Under the pieces are notes generated by a model, which did not search any database, was not told the origin of the DNA, and worked only from the letters and a program-made list of their open reading frames with translations. The translations under genes and the position numbers were made by a program. From Dinghuibacter silviterrae (lineage in GTDB: Bacteria; Bacteroidota; Bacteroidia; Chitinophagales; Chitinophagaceae): a stretch of DNA of 64,000 nucleotides. Each line of letters opens with the position of its first letter. Within the stretch, counting starts at the first letter, position 1. The stretch covers positions 1,984,001 to 2,048,000 of the forward strand of contig NZ_SODV01000001.1 in NCBI RefSeq assembly GCF_004366355.1. The letters are read 5' to 3'. Shown here piece by piece: positions 1 to 8,406 of this stretch.

Positions 1-36
1 CAAATTTCCATAAATTCGGCGACAATACATTTTACC

Positions 37-801
37 ATGGTCTATGCGGTTTGCTGTGTTCCCGTCAGTCCTCTCCGTTCGGAACCCGCGCATCGCTCCG
101 AGCAGGTCAGCCAGCTCCTTTTCGGGGAACGCTGCAAAGTACTGGAGACAGGCCGGGACGGCTGGGTCCGGATCGTGACCCTGTATGACGGGTACGAAGG
201 CTGGTGCACGCTTCCCCAGCTCACCGAGATCGACATGGATGACTACCTGCACGCACACGCCGACCTCAGCGCCGAATGGGCCGCGGAGCTCACTTACAAC
301 GGACACCCCATGCACATCCCCCTGGGCAGCAGCCTTACGGCTGTCCATAACGGCCGGGGCGCCTGGAGGCGAAACGAGCTCCGGTATTCAGGGCAGGTGT
401 GGGTGTCCCACGCGCCGGAGCCCAAGGCTATCCGGCACCAGGCCTTTTTATACCTCAACACCCCTTATCTCTGGGGTGGACGATCGGTCTTTGGCATCGA
501 CTGCAGCGGTTTTACCCAGGGCGTCTTTCGCTTTTTCGGGATCGACCTTCCCCGCGACTCCTCCCAGCAGGTGAGCCGGGGGGAAACCGTGGGTTTTCTC
601 CAACAGGCGCACACGGGTGACCTCGCGTTTTTTGACAACGAGGAAGGACGCATCGTCCACGTAGGCATCCTCCTGGGAGAACACGAGATCATCCACGCCT
701 CCGGGAAGGTGCGTGTCGACAGGATCGACAGCCAGGGGATTGTCAATGGCGAAACAGGTCAGCGCACGCACCAACTGAGGATCATCAAGCGCCTGTTCTA
801 G
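37..801 (+). CDS. NlpC/P60 family cell-wall hydrolase with SH3-like N-terminus
   Basis: This 254-residue protein is a probable peptidoglycan endopeptidase that cuts stem peptides. The first ~60 residues resemble a bacterial SH3 domain, with a DGW...GYEGW pattern. The C-terminal half is the NlpC/P60 fold: the catalytic Cys lies in GIDCSGF (C156), followed by His in VHVGILL (H208) and a third polar residue near H220. No clear signal peptide is visible, as is common for the Bacteroidota SH3-NlpC/P60 proteins. It is convergent with ppa, only 2 bases apart. The family call is firm; the exact bond cut is inferred from the family. Confidence 0.9.
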   Translation: MVYAVCCVPVSPLRSEPAHRSEQVSQLLFGERCKVLETGRDGWVRIVTLYDGYEGWCTLPQLTEIDMDDYLHAHADLSAEWAAELTYNGHPMHIPLGSSLTAVHNGRGAWRRNELRYSGQVWVSHAPEPKAIRHQAFLYLNTPYLWGGRSVFGIDCSGFTQGVFRFFGIDLPRDSSQQVSRGETVGFLQQAHTGDLAFFDNEEGRIVHVGILLGEHEIIHASGKVRVDRIDSQGIVNGETGQRTHQLRIIKRLF

Positions 802-803
802 CG

Positions 804-1346
804 TTACTTTTTGTACGCCTCCTTATACCGCGCAATCGCCTCGTTGAGGATCTGGATGGCGACGGTCTTGTCCTGAAACTCCTCCACTTTCACGGTCTTG
901 TTTTCGAGGTGTTTATACTCCTCAAAGAAGTGCCGGAGCTCGTTGAAGAAGTGCCGGGGCATCTCGTCCAGCGAATTGATGTAGTTCACCGAAGGGTCGT
1001 TGGCGGCGATCGCAATGATCTTGTCGTCCGCGTCCCCGCCGTCGATCATCTGCATGACGCCCATGATCTTGGCTTCGATGAGACAAAGGGGTTGGACGGG
1101 GAGGGAACAAATAACCAGCACGTCGAGCGGGTCCTTGTCCTCCCCTAAGGTCTGGGGAATAAAGCCGTAGTTGGCGGGGTAATGGAACGAAGAATAGATC
1201 ACACGGTCCAGACGGAGCAGACCGGTTTCCTTGTCCAATTCGTATTTAGCCCTGGAGCCTTGCGGGATCTCGATCAGGGCGTTGATCACTTCGGGTGCAT
1301 CGTCCCCATAATGGGCCCCGTGCCAGGGGTGTAGAACTGTCAGCAT
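804..1346 (-). CDS. ppa: inorganic pyrophosphatase
   Basis: This is a soluble family I inorganic pyrophosphatase that hydrolyses pyrophosphate to phosphate and so pulls biosynthetic reactions forward. The 180-residue length fits the bacterial hexameric type. The signature DxDPxDV is seen as DKDPLDV (residues 70-76), and the substrate-lysine and tyrosine segments (SRAKYE, HYPANYGFIP) are intact. It is the last gene of a minus-strand run after a DUF1634 gene, 17 bases away, and may be read through from it. Confidence 0.96.
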   Translation of the reverse strand: MLTVLHPWHGAHYGDDAPEVINALIEIPQGSRAKYELDKETGLLRLDRVIYSSFHYPANYGFIPQTLGEDKDPLDVLVICSLPVQPLCLIEAKIMGVMQMIDGGDADDKIIAIAANDPSVNYINSLDEMPRHFFNELRHFFEEYKHLENKTVKVEEFQDKTVAIQILNEAIARYKEAYKK

Positions 1347-1363
1347 ACAATGATATGTTTTCG

Positions 1364-1750
1364 CTAGGCGCCAAGACCGCCCAGCATACTAAAAAGAATG
1401 ATGGCCAGCACAAGGAGCGTGATGGCGGTGTACAAATAATCCTTTTCCAGCAGGTAACCGATGATGGAAAAGGCCACGCGGAATACGGGGGTGGCGATCA
1501 GGACGAGGATCCCCATTTGGATCACCGCCCTTCCCTTGCCGTCCCAAACTCCCCGGGCTATACCGGGGATGGTCCGGAATTCCCGGGGCTGTCCGTGAAA
1601 GGTCCCGTACTCCGGGAGTTCCTGACCGTGCCGGGCCAGGTAGACGATGCCCCCGATGATCACGATCCCCGTGGACAGGAGCACCCCGCCGCGAAGGAGG
1701 TTCCCGATGATCAGTTGCATGTCTTTATCGCCCCACTTCTTGCCGCTCAT
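1364..1750 (-). CDS. DUF1634 membrane protein
   Basis: This 128-residue protein has three hydrophobic segments (about residues 14-34, 75-95 and 105-125) and matches the DUF1634 pattern. DUF1634 genes are commonly found beside TauE/SafE permeases, and here the start codon overlaps the stop of the upstream TauE/SafE gene (ATGA), so the two are almost certainly translated together. It is probably an accessory subunit of that exporter. No catalytic motif is seen. Confidence 0.8.
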   Translation of the reverse strand: MSGKKWGDKDMQLIIGNLLRGGVLLSTGIVIIGGIVYLARHGQELPEYGTFHGQPREFRTIPGIARGVWDGKGRAVIQMGILVLIATPVFRVAFSIIGYLLEKDYLYTAITLLVLAIILFSMLGGLGA

Positions 1751-2580
1751 ATACGATGGGTTGCCCCGTTATAAATCATTTCAACGGCCAGGAAAACGAC
1801 CACCACGGTAAAGATGATCCTTAGCCAGGCCGGTCGTGCCCCGGCCAGCAGGCGGGACCCGATAAACGCACCCCCCAATACACCCAGCACCACCGGCATC
1901 GAGATCCCGGGGTCGATATAGCCCCGGTAAAGGTATACCCCGGCGCTGGCGGCCGCGGTCACGCCGATCATAAAATTGCTGGTGGTCGTCGACACCTTGA
2001 AGGGCACACGCATGATGTTGTCGATCGCGATGACCTTTAGGGCACCCGAACCCACGCCCAGCAGGCCGCTCAGCATGCCGGCGACCGCCATCATCCCAAA
2101 CCCGCCGTAGACGCGGTGGACCCCATACGCTTTCAGGCTGCCGTTTTCCGGGTAGGTGCCGTTGAGCTTCAGCCGGGTGGCAAGGGCGCTCCCGGTGGGG
2201 TCCGGCAGGTCCTGCCGCTTGACTTGCGACAATGCGGTGGTCAGGACAAGGATTACCCCAAAGGTGATGGCGATCAGGTGCGTGGGCGCATAGATCGCCA
2301 GAAAGGCCCCCAGGATGGCGCCGGAAGTGGTGGCCACCTCCAGGAACATCCCCAAACGGATGTTGGAAAAACCTTCTTTGACATAAGCCACGGCGGACCC
2401 CGAAGAAGTGGCGATGACGGCCACCAGCGAAGACCCGATGGCGTACCGGATGTCCACTCCGAAGCCGAGTGTCAGCAGTGGAATGATCACCACGCCCCCG
2501 CCCAAACCGGTCAGGGAGCCCAGTAAACCCGCCGCGAAGGCACCCAACAGGATGATGCCGGTGAAAACAAGGATGGTCAT
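1747..2580 (-). CDS. TauE/SafE family sulfite/anion exporter
   Basis: This 277-residue polytopic membrane protein has about eight hydrophobic helices and the two glycine-rich half-repeats of the TauE/SafE family (GSLTGLGGG near the start, GLLGVGSG in the second half). Members export sulfite, sulfonates or related anions; the substrate here is unknown. I place the start at the ATG giving MTILVFTG, because it overlaps the upstream lipoprotein stop by ATGA. An upstream in-frame start would only add a charged tail lying inside that gene. Confidence 0.87.
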   Translation of the reverse strand: MTILVFTGIILLGAFAAGLLGSLTGLGGGVVIIPLLTLGFGVDIRYAIGSSLVAVIATSSGSAVAYVKEGFSNIRLGMFLEVATTSGAILGAFLAIYAPTHLIAITFGVILVLTTALSQVKRQDLPDPTGSALATRLKLNGTYPENGSLKAYGVHRVYGGFGMMAVAGMLSGLLGVGSGALKVIAIDNIMRVPFKVSTTTSNFMIGVTAAASAGVYLYRGYIDPGISMPVVLGVLGGAFIGSRLLAGARPAWLRIIFTVVVVFLAVEMIYNGATHRI

Positions 2581-2990
2581 TTCGCGCTCGTGGTGTCCGT
2601 AAACATTTTGGCGAAATCTACCCACCATTCACCTCCCTTGCGGACCAGGAAGACGCGACTCCGTTCGTTTTTGTACGTATTGGAGAAATCGATGACGGCG
2701 GTGGAGTCGGACGGCTTGTCGACCGAGTAGATCACCAGGGAAGCCTTTGCATAGCTGTCCTTTTCGGCATCCGGCAGGCTTGTATACTGCTGCTTGTACC
2801 GGCGGTACGTGCTTTGATTCAGCGTGTCCTGCAGGATATAGCCATCCGCGATCGCATAATCCGCCTTTAGCGTGGCGTTGATAAAATCACGACCCGCTTC
2901 GGTGGGATCGGACGGCTTTGCGTAAGGTGCATGACAGGCGCTCCATAAACCGGCGACCAGGGCCAGCAGGAGATAAGTGTATTTCCGCAT
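2577..2990 (-). CDS. DUF4878-like lipoprotein
   Basis: This 137-residue protein has a lipoprotein signal peptide ending in WSAC (Cys19). The rest resembles small NTF2-like DUF4878 domains: an alpha-helical start (GRDFINATLKADY), then beta strands and the closing strand with GGEWWVDF. It heads the operon lipoprotein - TauE/SafE - DUF1634 - (ppa). Its role is unknown, although its first place in an anion-export operon suggests a periplasmic accessory. A TAnnTTTG box lies only five bases before the start codon. Confidence 0.7.
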   Translation of the reverse strand: MRKYTYLLLALVAGLWSACHAPYAKPSDPTEAGRDFINATLKADYAIADGYILQDTLNQSTYRRYKQQYTSLPDAEKDSYAKASLVIYSVDKPSDSTAVIDFSNTYKNERSRVFLVRKGGEWWVDFAKMFTDTTSAK

Positions 2991-2995
2991 GGCCC

Positions 2996-3003
2996 CAAAT
3001 ATA
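2996..3003 (-). promoter_or_regulatory. TAnnTTTG box before the DUF4878-like lipoprotein
   Basis: Read on the minus strand this is TATATTTG, an exact match to the Bacteroidota -7 consensus TAnnTTTG. It ends five bases before the ATG, much closer than at other genes here (10-19 bases), so the transcript would be nearly leaderless if the box is used. Confidence 0.4.
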
Positions 3004-3018
3004 GCGTATATGCCCCAA

Positions 3019-4002
3019 TTATCGGTGGGTTTCCACCCTCACCTGTTCGGCCTGGTGCTCCCTGTCGTAGGCCTTGATGATGGCCTTGACCAGCTTGTGG
3101 CGGACGACGTCTTCCTCATCCAACTCGATATGGGCGATACCGTCCACGTGTTTGAGGATGCGGACGGCCTTGTCCAGACCGCTTTTCTGGTTCTTGGGAA
3201 GGTCGATCTGGGTAAGGTCACCGGTAATGATGGCTTTGGCATTGGCCCCGATACGCGTCAGGAACATCTTCAGCTGGAGGTCGGTGGCATTCTGCGCTTC
3301 GTCCAGAATGATGAAGGCGTTGTCCAGGGTCCGGCCCCGCATATAGGCCAGGGGCGCTATTTCGATCACCCGGGTGCTCATATAATACCCCAGTTTGTCG
3401 GCGGGGATCATGTCGTCCAGGGCATCGTATAACGGCCTCAGGTAAGGGTCGATCTTTTCCTTCAGGTCGCCCGGCAAAAAGCCAAGGCTTTCCCCCGCTT
3501 CCACGGCCGGACGCGTCAGGATGATCTTTTTGACCACTTTGTTCTTGAGTGCACGAACCGCCAGGGCCACCGCCGTATAGGTTTTACCCGTACCCGCGGG
3601 TCCGATCGCGAAGAGGATGTCGTTTTTGTCCGCCGCCGTCACCAGTCTTTTCTGGTTTGCCGTGCGGGCCCGGACTGTTTTGCCGTTTGGCCCGAAGACC
3701 AGGATGTCATTGGGATTGCGGTCCTTAAAATGGTCGATGGTTTCCGCGTCGTCCCCGCCCAGGATCTGCTCGAAATAGTTTTCGCTCAGGTGTCCGTTCC
3801 GCTCCAGGTACTGGACCAGCAGGTCTATTTTTTCCCGGGCGGTTTCGATCTGTTCCGGCGCACCGCTTAGCTTGATTTGGGTACCTCTGGAAAGGATTTT
3901 TAGAAGGGGGAATTTCTTTTTTAGTATGTCTAATTTGCCGTTGTTGACCCCGAAGAACTCAATAGGGTTAATGCTCTCAAGGTTAATAATCGTCTCCGTC
4001 AA
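3019..4002 (-). CDS. phoH: PhoH family ATPase
   Basis: This 327-residue PhoH-type P-loop ATPase is of the PhoL/YbeZ type and is linked in bacteria to RNA handling and ribosome maturation. Residues 1-75 hold a KH-like N-terminal region. Walker A is GPAGTGKT (134-141) and Walker B is IILDEAQN (about 231-238), with the RPAVEAGE and GDLTQIDLP motifs also present. The gene is read in the same direction as rpe and the TPR lipoprotein but lies 190 bases after rpe. That gap holds a 7-bp GC hairpin (4089-4105) without a T-run and no other feature I recognise. Confidence 0.95.
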   Translation of the reverse strand: MTETIINLESINPIEFFGVNNGKLDILKKKFPLLKILSRGTQIKLSGAPEQIETAREKIDLLVQYLERNGHLSENYFEQILGGDDAETIDHFKDRNPNDILVFGPNGKTVRARTANQKRLVTAADKNDILFAIGPAGTGKTYTAVALAVRALKNKVVKKIILTRPAVEAGESLGFLPGDLKEKIDPYLRPLYDALDDMIPADKLGYYMSTRVIEIAPLAYMRGRTLDNAFIILDEAQNATDLQLKMFLTRIGANAKAIITGDLTQIDLPKNQKSGLDKAVRILKHVDGIAHIELDEEDVVRHKLVKAIIKAYDREHQAEQVRVETHR

Positions 4003-4192
4003 AATTGTTCAATTTATGGTCACCAATTGGATACGGCCGCTCGCTTCGAAAGGGCGTTGCACGTGGTTCCTTTTAACTTACAGCGTCCGACACGCCTGGC
4101 GTGTCCCCGCGATGTTCATTCCCTATAAATTTAAGAAATCCAAGAGGCTTATCCCAAATAAATCTTATTAACAGGATGTGAAGAATTGAGTC

Positions 4193-4840
4193 TTAGACGC
4201 TTTTCAACTTCGCAATCGCCGCCACCGGATCGGGTGCGTGAAAAACTGTGGACCCCGCCACCAATACATCGGCTCCCGCCTGCACGATGGGCCCGGCATT
4301 TTCCACCGAAATACCCCCGTCGACCTCGATGTGCGTATGAAGCCCCAGGTCGTGGATCATCTTGCGAAGTTTGCGGATCTTCTGGAAAGTGTGGGAGATA
4401 AAGGTTTGGCCTCCGAACCCGGGATTGACGCTCATGATCAGCACGAGGTCCAGCTCCGGAAGGATACTGGTCAGAAAATCCACCGGCGTCGCCGGGTTGA
4501 TGGCGACCCCGGCCGTGATCCCCAGGGATTTGATCTGCTGGATGTTCCGGTGCAGGTGCGGGCAGGCCTCCCAGTGCACCGTGATGTGATCCGCCCCCGC
4601 GGCCTTAAAGTCGGCAACATAGCGCCCCGGCTCCTCGATCATCAGGTGCACGTCGCACGGCTTTTGGGCAACCGTACGGATCTGTTCGATGATCGACATC
4701 CCGTAGCTGATGTTGGGGACGAAACGGCCGTCCATAACGTCCAGGTGGAACCAATCGGCTTTGCTCTCATTGACGAGGCGGCACGCGTCCTCCAGGTGGA
4801 GGAAGTCCGCGGCTAAGAGGGAGGGGGCTACCAGGTGCAT
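4193..4840 (-). CDS. rpe: ribulose-phosphate 3-epimerase
   Basis: This TIM-barrel enzyme interconverts ribulose 5-phosphate and xylulose 5-phosphate in the pentose phosphate pathway. The 215-residue length is normal. The family signatures are visible: APSLLAADF at the start, HLDVMDGRFVPN with metal-binding His and Asp, HLMIEEP, VNPGFGGQ, and VDGGI near the end. I chose the ATG giving MHLVAPSLL; a longer frame would add about 56 residues that run back into the upstream TPR gene and do not belong to the fold. Confidence 0.96.
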   Translation of the reverse strand: MHLVAPSLLAADFLHLEDACRLVNESKADWFHLDVMDGRFVPNISYGMSIIEQIRTVAQKPCDVHLMIEEPGRYVADFKAAGADHITVHWEACPHLHRNIQQIKSLGITAGVAINPATPVDFLTSILPELDLVLIMSVNPGFGGQTFISHTFQKIRKLRKMIHDLGLHTHIEVDGGISVENAGPIVQAGADVLVAGSTVFHAPDPVAAIAKLKSV

Positions 4841-4853
4841 ACGGGCAAGATAA

Positions 4854-5855
4854 TCATTTTCGGTCGGCCTGATCCAATTTGGCCAGCGCTTCCCGGGCTT
4901 CTGTAAAATGTTTGTCAAACGCAATGGCGCGCTCGTAGTTGAGCCGCGCGTCCTTGAGTTGCCCCAGCTGTTGCTGGCAACGGGCCGTCCAATAATAACC
5001 GTCGGCAAAAGTATTGTCTACCGACGTGGACAGGTCGAACACCTTCAGCGCCTCCGCATACTTATGTTGTTTATACAAAAGGATCCCCTTTTCCAGGTAG
5101 GCATCCAGGAAGGTATAGTCGACGGCGATCGCCCGGTCGAAGGCAGCCACCGCTTCAGCGGGATGACCGGTGTTGGCGTAATAGATGCCTTTAATGGCAA
5201 AGGGGTCGGGTTTTGGCTGACCCTTGGATTCGCGCCGGATGATCCGGTCGCAAAGCGACAGGGCAGTGGCATTGCCCGCGTCGGCGTAACGGTTGGCCAG
5301 TTCGTACGCAATGGTGGCATTGCCGGAGTCCAGCCGGTAGGCGGTTTCCAGGCTCCGGAGGGCCGCCGTGGAATCCTTCATGGCGTCCTGCACCATCGCG
5401 CGGTTGTACCAGTTCCCCGAGCTGGCCGAATCATACCGCAGGGCCGTGTCGTTTATTTTCATCGCCTCGTCAAAACGTCCTTCCCCGTAAAACGACATCA
5501 GGAGGTTGCGCCTCAGGAGTTGATTATAAGGAAACCGTGCCAGGGAGGGCCCCAGGACGACCCGGGCCGAATCCGGCTGCCCATGGTCCAGCCAGAAAGA
5601 AGACAGGACGAGGGCATAGTCCGCTTCGTCCGCCATCGACAGGGCCTTCTCCAGGTCCCGGACCGCGTGGGCCGAGTCGTTGTTCTGGCTAAAAAGTTTT
5701 CCTCTTTCGAAGAAATAATTGGAGTGGGTGGGGAACTGCCGGATGCTATCCGTCCAGACGGCATAGGGTGGTTTCTGAAGGGCCTGGTCGTCGTTGCTTG
5801 TCGTGGATTGGCAAGCGGCCAGGCAGATAAGACCAAACAGAAGGAATTGCTTCAT
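4854..5855 (-). CDS. tetratricopeptide-repeat lipoprotein
   Basis: This 333-residue protein has a lipoprotein signal peptide (LAAC, Cys15) followed by a long row of about eight TPR units, with typical A/Y-rich helices such as WYNRAMVQDAMKD and DAYLEKGILLYKQ. Such proteins scaffold envelope complexes; the partner is unknown. Its stop lies 13 bases before rpe, so they may share a transcript. A TAnnTTTG match on the minus strand ends four bases before its start codon. Confidence 0.85.
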   Translation of the reverse strand: MKQFLLFGLICLAACQSTTSNDDQALQKPPYAVWTDSIRQFPTHSNYFFERGKLFSQNNDSAHAVRDLEKALSMADEADYALVLSSFWLDHGQPDSARVVLGPSLARFPYNQLLRRNLLMSFYGEGRFDEAMKINDTALRYDSASSGNWYNRAMVQDAMKDSTAALRSLETAYRLDSGNATIAYELANRYADAGNATALSLCDRIIRRESKGQPKPDPFAIKGIYYANTGHPAEAVAAFDRAIAVDYTFLDAYLEKGILLYKQHKYAEALKVFDLSTSVDNTFADGYYWTARCQQQLGQLKDARLNYERAIAFDKHFTEAREALAKLDQADRK

Positions 5856-5859
5856 GCGT

Positions 5860-5867
5860 CAAAGCTA
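5860..5867 (-). promoter_or_regulatory. TAnnTTTG box before the TPR lipoprotein
   Basis: Read on the minus strand this is TAGCTTTG, an exact match to the Bacteroidota -7 consensus, but only four bases from the ATG. If active it would give a leaderless or near-leaderless mRNA. A plus-strand box lies beside it at 5876-5883. Confidence 0.4.
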
Positions 5868-5875
5868 ATTTTCCG

Positions 5876-5883
5876 TACGTTTG
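5876..5883 (+). promoter_or_regulatory. -7 box TACGTTTG for the 5900 membrane protein
   Basis: This is an exact TAnnTTTG match 16 bases before the ATG at 5900, the same spacing as at infA. No convincing -33 element was identified. Confidence 0.55.
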
Positions 5884-5899
5884 CCTCCAAATTTTCACC

Positions 5900-6373
5900 A
5901 TGTTCGATACTATATTGTTGGGGCTGCACAATATCCTCCGTTGGGTCATCCTGCTGTCGTTGTTGTACGTCCTGGCCAAAGCCTGGTCCGCCTGGAAAGC
6001 CAAACGCACCTTTACCGCCGGCGAACGCAAGGGCGCCCTCATCATGCTCATTTCCGCCCACCTGACGCTGCTCGTCGGGTTATACCAATGGCTGTTCGGC
6101 CGCTTTGGCCTCATCACCACCTCCCTGCCCGCTGGCACGGAGCTGATGAAGGACAAGTTTTACCGTTTCTTCTGGATCGAACACCCCTTCGGCATGGTCG
6201 TCGCCATTACCCTTATCACCATCGCCTATAGCACCGTGAAGAAAGGCACCCAACGTGCGGGGCTTGGCGCCAAGGTGTTTTGGCTGCTCCTGGTGGCGCT
6301 GGTCGTCCTTTACTTTACGATTCCCTGGCCCTGGAGGGTAGCGATCGGGCGGCCCTTATTCCCCGGAGCTTAA
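5900..6373 (+). CDS. four-helix membrane protein of unknown function
   Basis: This 157-residue protein has four hydrophobic helices (about residues 8-28, 44-66, 94-114 and 126-146). Conserved-looking histidines sit in or beside them (LHNILRW, SAHLTLL, WIEHPFGM). Proteins like this are often labelled 'cytochrome B' in Bacteroidota, but no bis-His heme pattern is firm enough for me to assert heme binding. Its 3' end overlaps the convergent phosphoesterase gene by 18 bases. Confidence 0.7.
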   Translation: MFDTILLGLHNILRWVILLSLLYVLAKAWSAWKAKRTFTAGERKGALIMLISAHLTLLVGLYQWLFGRFGLITTSLPAGTELMKDKFYRFFWIEHPFGMVVAITLITIAYSTVKKGTQRAGLGAKVFWLLLVALVVLYFTIPWPWRVAIGRPLFPGA

Positions 6374-6874
6374 CGGTCCGCTACGTCCGCCCAGCTCGAT
6401 CACCTGACAATCGGTGAGCCGGGCCCCGTCAACCGTAAACCGCACCAGCGTCCGCACCTTGTGCCAGCCATGGTTGCCCGCGGCACCGGGGTTGATATGC
6501 AGGAGGTTCAGGGCCTTGTCAGGCATGATCTTCAGGATATGCGAGTGCCCGCTGATAAAAAGCCCCGGCTTTTCGCGTTGTACATCGGCCTTTACCCCCG
6601 GGGCATACCGTCCCGGGTAACCGCCGATATGGACCATGAAGACCTTCAGGTCTTCGCAGGTCCAGACCAGCCGTTCGGGGTAACGGCTCCGGATATCGTA
6701 GGCGTCGATGTTGCCGTAGACGCCCCTCAGGGGTTTCCACGCGGCCAGCGCCTCCGCCACGGCGGCCGGGCCGAAGTCCCCGGCGTGCCAGACTTCGTCG
6801 CAGTCCTTGAAGTGGGTAAACACCGCGGGGTCCAGGTATCCATGGGTGTCCGAAAGCAGGCCTATCCTTGTCAT
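6356..6874 (-). CDS. YfcE/MJ0936-type metallophosphoesterase
   Basis: This 172-residue calcineurin-like phosphoesterase is of the small YfcE type, which cleaves phosphodiester bonds using two metal ions. All metal-binding motifs are present: LSDTHG (Asp/His), HAGDFG, GNID, and SGHSHI near residue 110, followed by INPGAAG. The physiological substrate is unknown. The gene appears monocistronic and its 3' end overlaps the neighbour on the other strand. Confidence 0.92.
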   Translation of the reverse strand: MTRIGLLSDTHGYLDPAVFTHFKDCDEVWHAGDFGPAAVAEALAAWKPLRGVYGNIDAYDIRSRYPERLVWTCEDLKVFMVHIGGYPGRYAPGVKADVQREKPGLFISGHSHILKIMPDKALNLLHINPGAAGNHGWHKVRTLVRFTVDGARLTDCQVIELGGRSGPLSSGE

Positions 6875-6907
6875 ACCCGGGCAATTTCGGTATATTTACA
6901 CTAGGTT

Positions 6908-7015
6908 ATGCCATTCCATAGAAACTTCACCTATTGGATCGACAAACGGCATTGGAAGTACTACTTCCTGCTGTTGTCGCTCGCCGCGGACCGGCGGGGA
7001 GCTATCCGCCGTTGA
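6908..7015 (+). pseudogene. possible remnant of a membrane-protein gene
   Basis: This 35-codon frame starts like a membrane protein, with a basic aromatic stretch (WIDKRHWKYY) and then FLLLSLAA. It breaks off where the DNA becomes very GC-rich and full of short inverted repeats. A terminator-like hairpin follows at 7103-7126. It may be the 5' stub of a decayed gene or simply non-coding; I do not recognise a full-length parent. Confidence 0.25.
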
Positions 7016-7102
7016 CGCGGCGGCGTCATCCGTGCGGCCCGCACCTGGAGGTGCGCCGCCGACGCCCGTGTGGCGGTTGACGCCATAGGCACGGCCCGAA
7101 TC

Positions 7103-7126
7103 GCGCCGCTTGCGGGCGCTTTTTTT
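7103..7126 (+). terminator. hairpin plus T-run upstream of hmgA
   Basis: A GCGCC/GGCGC stem, extendable by GC pairs around a TT centre, is followed by seven T residues (7120-7126). It lies 26 bases before the hmgA ATG and would end transcription coming from the left. The preceding 7016-7102 stretch contains more short GC-rich inverted repeats (for example GCACC/GGTGC near 7042) and no gene I can support. Confidence 0.5.
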
Positions 7127-7152
7127 CCCCTCAAACAAAAAATTGCTTTGCC

Positions 7153-8310
7153 ATGCCATCCTATCATACGCTGGGGCAAATCCCCCACAAGCGTCATACC
7201 CAGTTCCGTAAACCGGACGGCGGGTTGTACGCAGAACAGCTTTTTTCCACGGAAGGTTTTTCCTCCGACTATTCGTTGCTTTACCATGTCTATCCACCCA
7301 CGGATATAATTCAGGTGGGGACGCCTCATAACGTTGCCCCGGTGATAGCGGAGGAGAAAATGCTCAAACACCGGAGCTTTCAGGGCTTTAAAATAGCCCC
7401 GGAGAAGGATTACCTGTCTTCCCGGAAGGCGGTCCTGGTCAACAACGATGTACACGTGGTGCTTGCGGCCCCCGAAGGAGGAACCGGAGACTATTACTTC
7501 AAGAACGCCGACGCCGACGAAGTGATTTTTGTCCATGAGGGGACCGGCGTGCTCAAGACCCCCTACGGCGCGCTGTCCTTCGGGTACGGGGACTACCTGG
7601 TGATCCCCCGGGGGACGATCTACCAGATCCAATTCGCAGACCAGAAAAACCGGCTTTTTATCGTGGAGTCGTTTAGCCCGGTCCGTTACCCCAAAAAGTA
7701 CCTGAGCCCTTACGGGCAGCTCCTGGAGCACAGCCCCTATTGCGAAAGGGACATCAGGGCCCCCCAAAACCTGGAGACCCATGACGAAAAAGGGGACTTC
7801 CTGATGCTGATCAAAAAACAGGGGCAGTTGTATACCTTTCACTACGGCCACCATCCCTTCGACGTGGTAGGCTGGGACGGTTGTTGCTACCCGTTTGCGT
7901 TCTCGATCCATGATTTTGAACCGATTACGGGCCGGGTTCACCAGCCGCCGCCTGTTCACCTGACCTTTGAGGCCAGGAATTTTGTGATCTGTTCGTTTGT
8001 GCCCCGGTTATTTGATTACCACCCGCAGTCGATCCCGGCTCCTTATAATCATAGTAATATAGATAGTGATGAATTGTTATATTATGTGGATGGGGACTTT
8101 ATGAGCCGGAAAAACGTGACCCGCGGGCAGATCACCCTACACCCGGGGGGGATACCGCACGGACCACACCCGGGGGCGGTGGAAAAGAGCATTGGGGCCC
8201 GGGAAACAAAGGAGCTTGCGGTCATGGTGGACACGTTTCACCCGTTAAAACTGACAAAAACCGCCCTTGAAATCGAGGATCCGAGCTATACGATGAGCTG
8301 GGCAGAATAG
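7153..8310 (+). CDS. hmgA: homogentisate 1,2-dioxygenase
   Basis: This 385-residue enzyme opens the ring of homogentisate to maleylacetoacetate in tyrosine and phenylalanine breakdown, using non-heme iron. The sequence carries the family blocks EVIFVHEGTG, GDYLVIPRGT, the VGWDGCCYP region, and GGIPHGPHPG near the C-terminus with the iron-site histidines. The cupin-like length is normal for the bacterial short form. No other homogentisate-pathway gene is adjacent. It directly precedes the translation-factor gene infA, where other Bacteroidota usually have secY and map. Confidence 0.93.
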   Translation: MPSYHTLGQIPHKRHTQFRKPDGGLYAEQLFSTEGFSSDYSLLYHVYPPTDIIQVGTPHNVAPVIAEEKMLKHRSFQGFKIAPEKDYLSSRKAVLVNNDVHVVLAAPEGGTGDYYFKNADADEVIFVHEGTGVLKTPYGALSFGYGDYLVIPRGTIYQIQFADQKNRLFIVESFSPVRYPKKYLSPYGQLLEHSPYCERDIRAPQNLETHDEKGDFLMLIKKQGQLYTFHYGHHPFDVVGWDGCCYPFAFSIHDFEPITGRVHQPPPVHLTFEARNFVICSFVPRLFDYHPQSIPAPYNHSNIDSDELLYYVDGDFMSRKNVTRGQITLHPGGIPHGPHPGAVEKSIGARETKELAVMVDTFHPLKLTKTALEIEDPSYTMSWAE

Positions 8311-8382
8311 GGCCCTGGCGCCCTGCAGCCGGGGGCGGAATAAAAATATGTTCATAGATTCGTATTTTCCTATAATTAATGC

Positions 8383-8390
8383 TATCTTTG
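8383..8390 (+). promoter_or_regulatory. -7 box TATCTTTG for the infA ribosomal operon
   Basis: This is an exact TAnnTTTG box 16 bases before the infA ATG. It indicates that the ribosomal block has its own promoter here and is not read only from hmgA. Confidence 0.6.
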
Positions 8391-8406
8391 CGCTCCCAAA
8401 ATCTGT

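Noticed and set aside
4089-4105. Terminator between rpe and phoH
   Set aside because: The 7-bp GACACGC/GCGTGTC hairpin has no T-run on either strand, so it is not called as a terminator.
4841-5008. N-terminal extension of ribulose-phosphate epimerase
   Set aside because: The added ~56 residues run into the upstream TPR gene and do not belong to the TIM barrel. The ATG at 4840 gives the normal protein.
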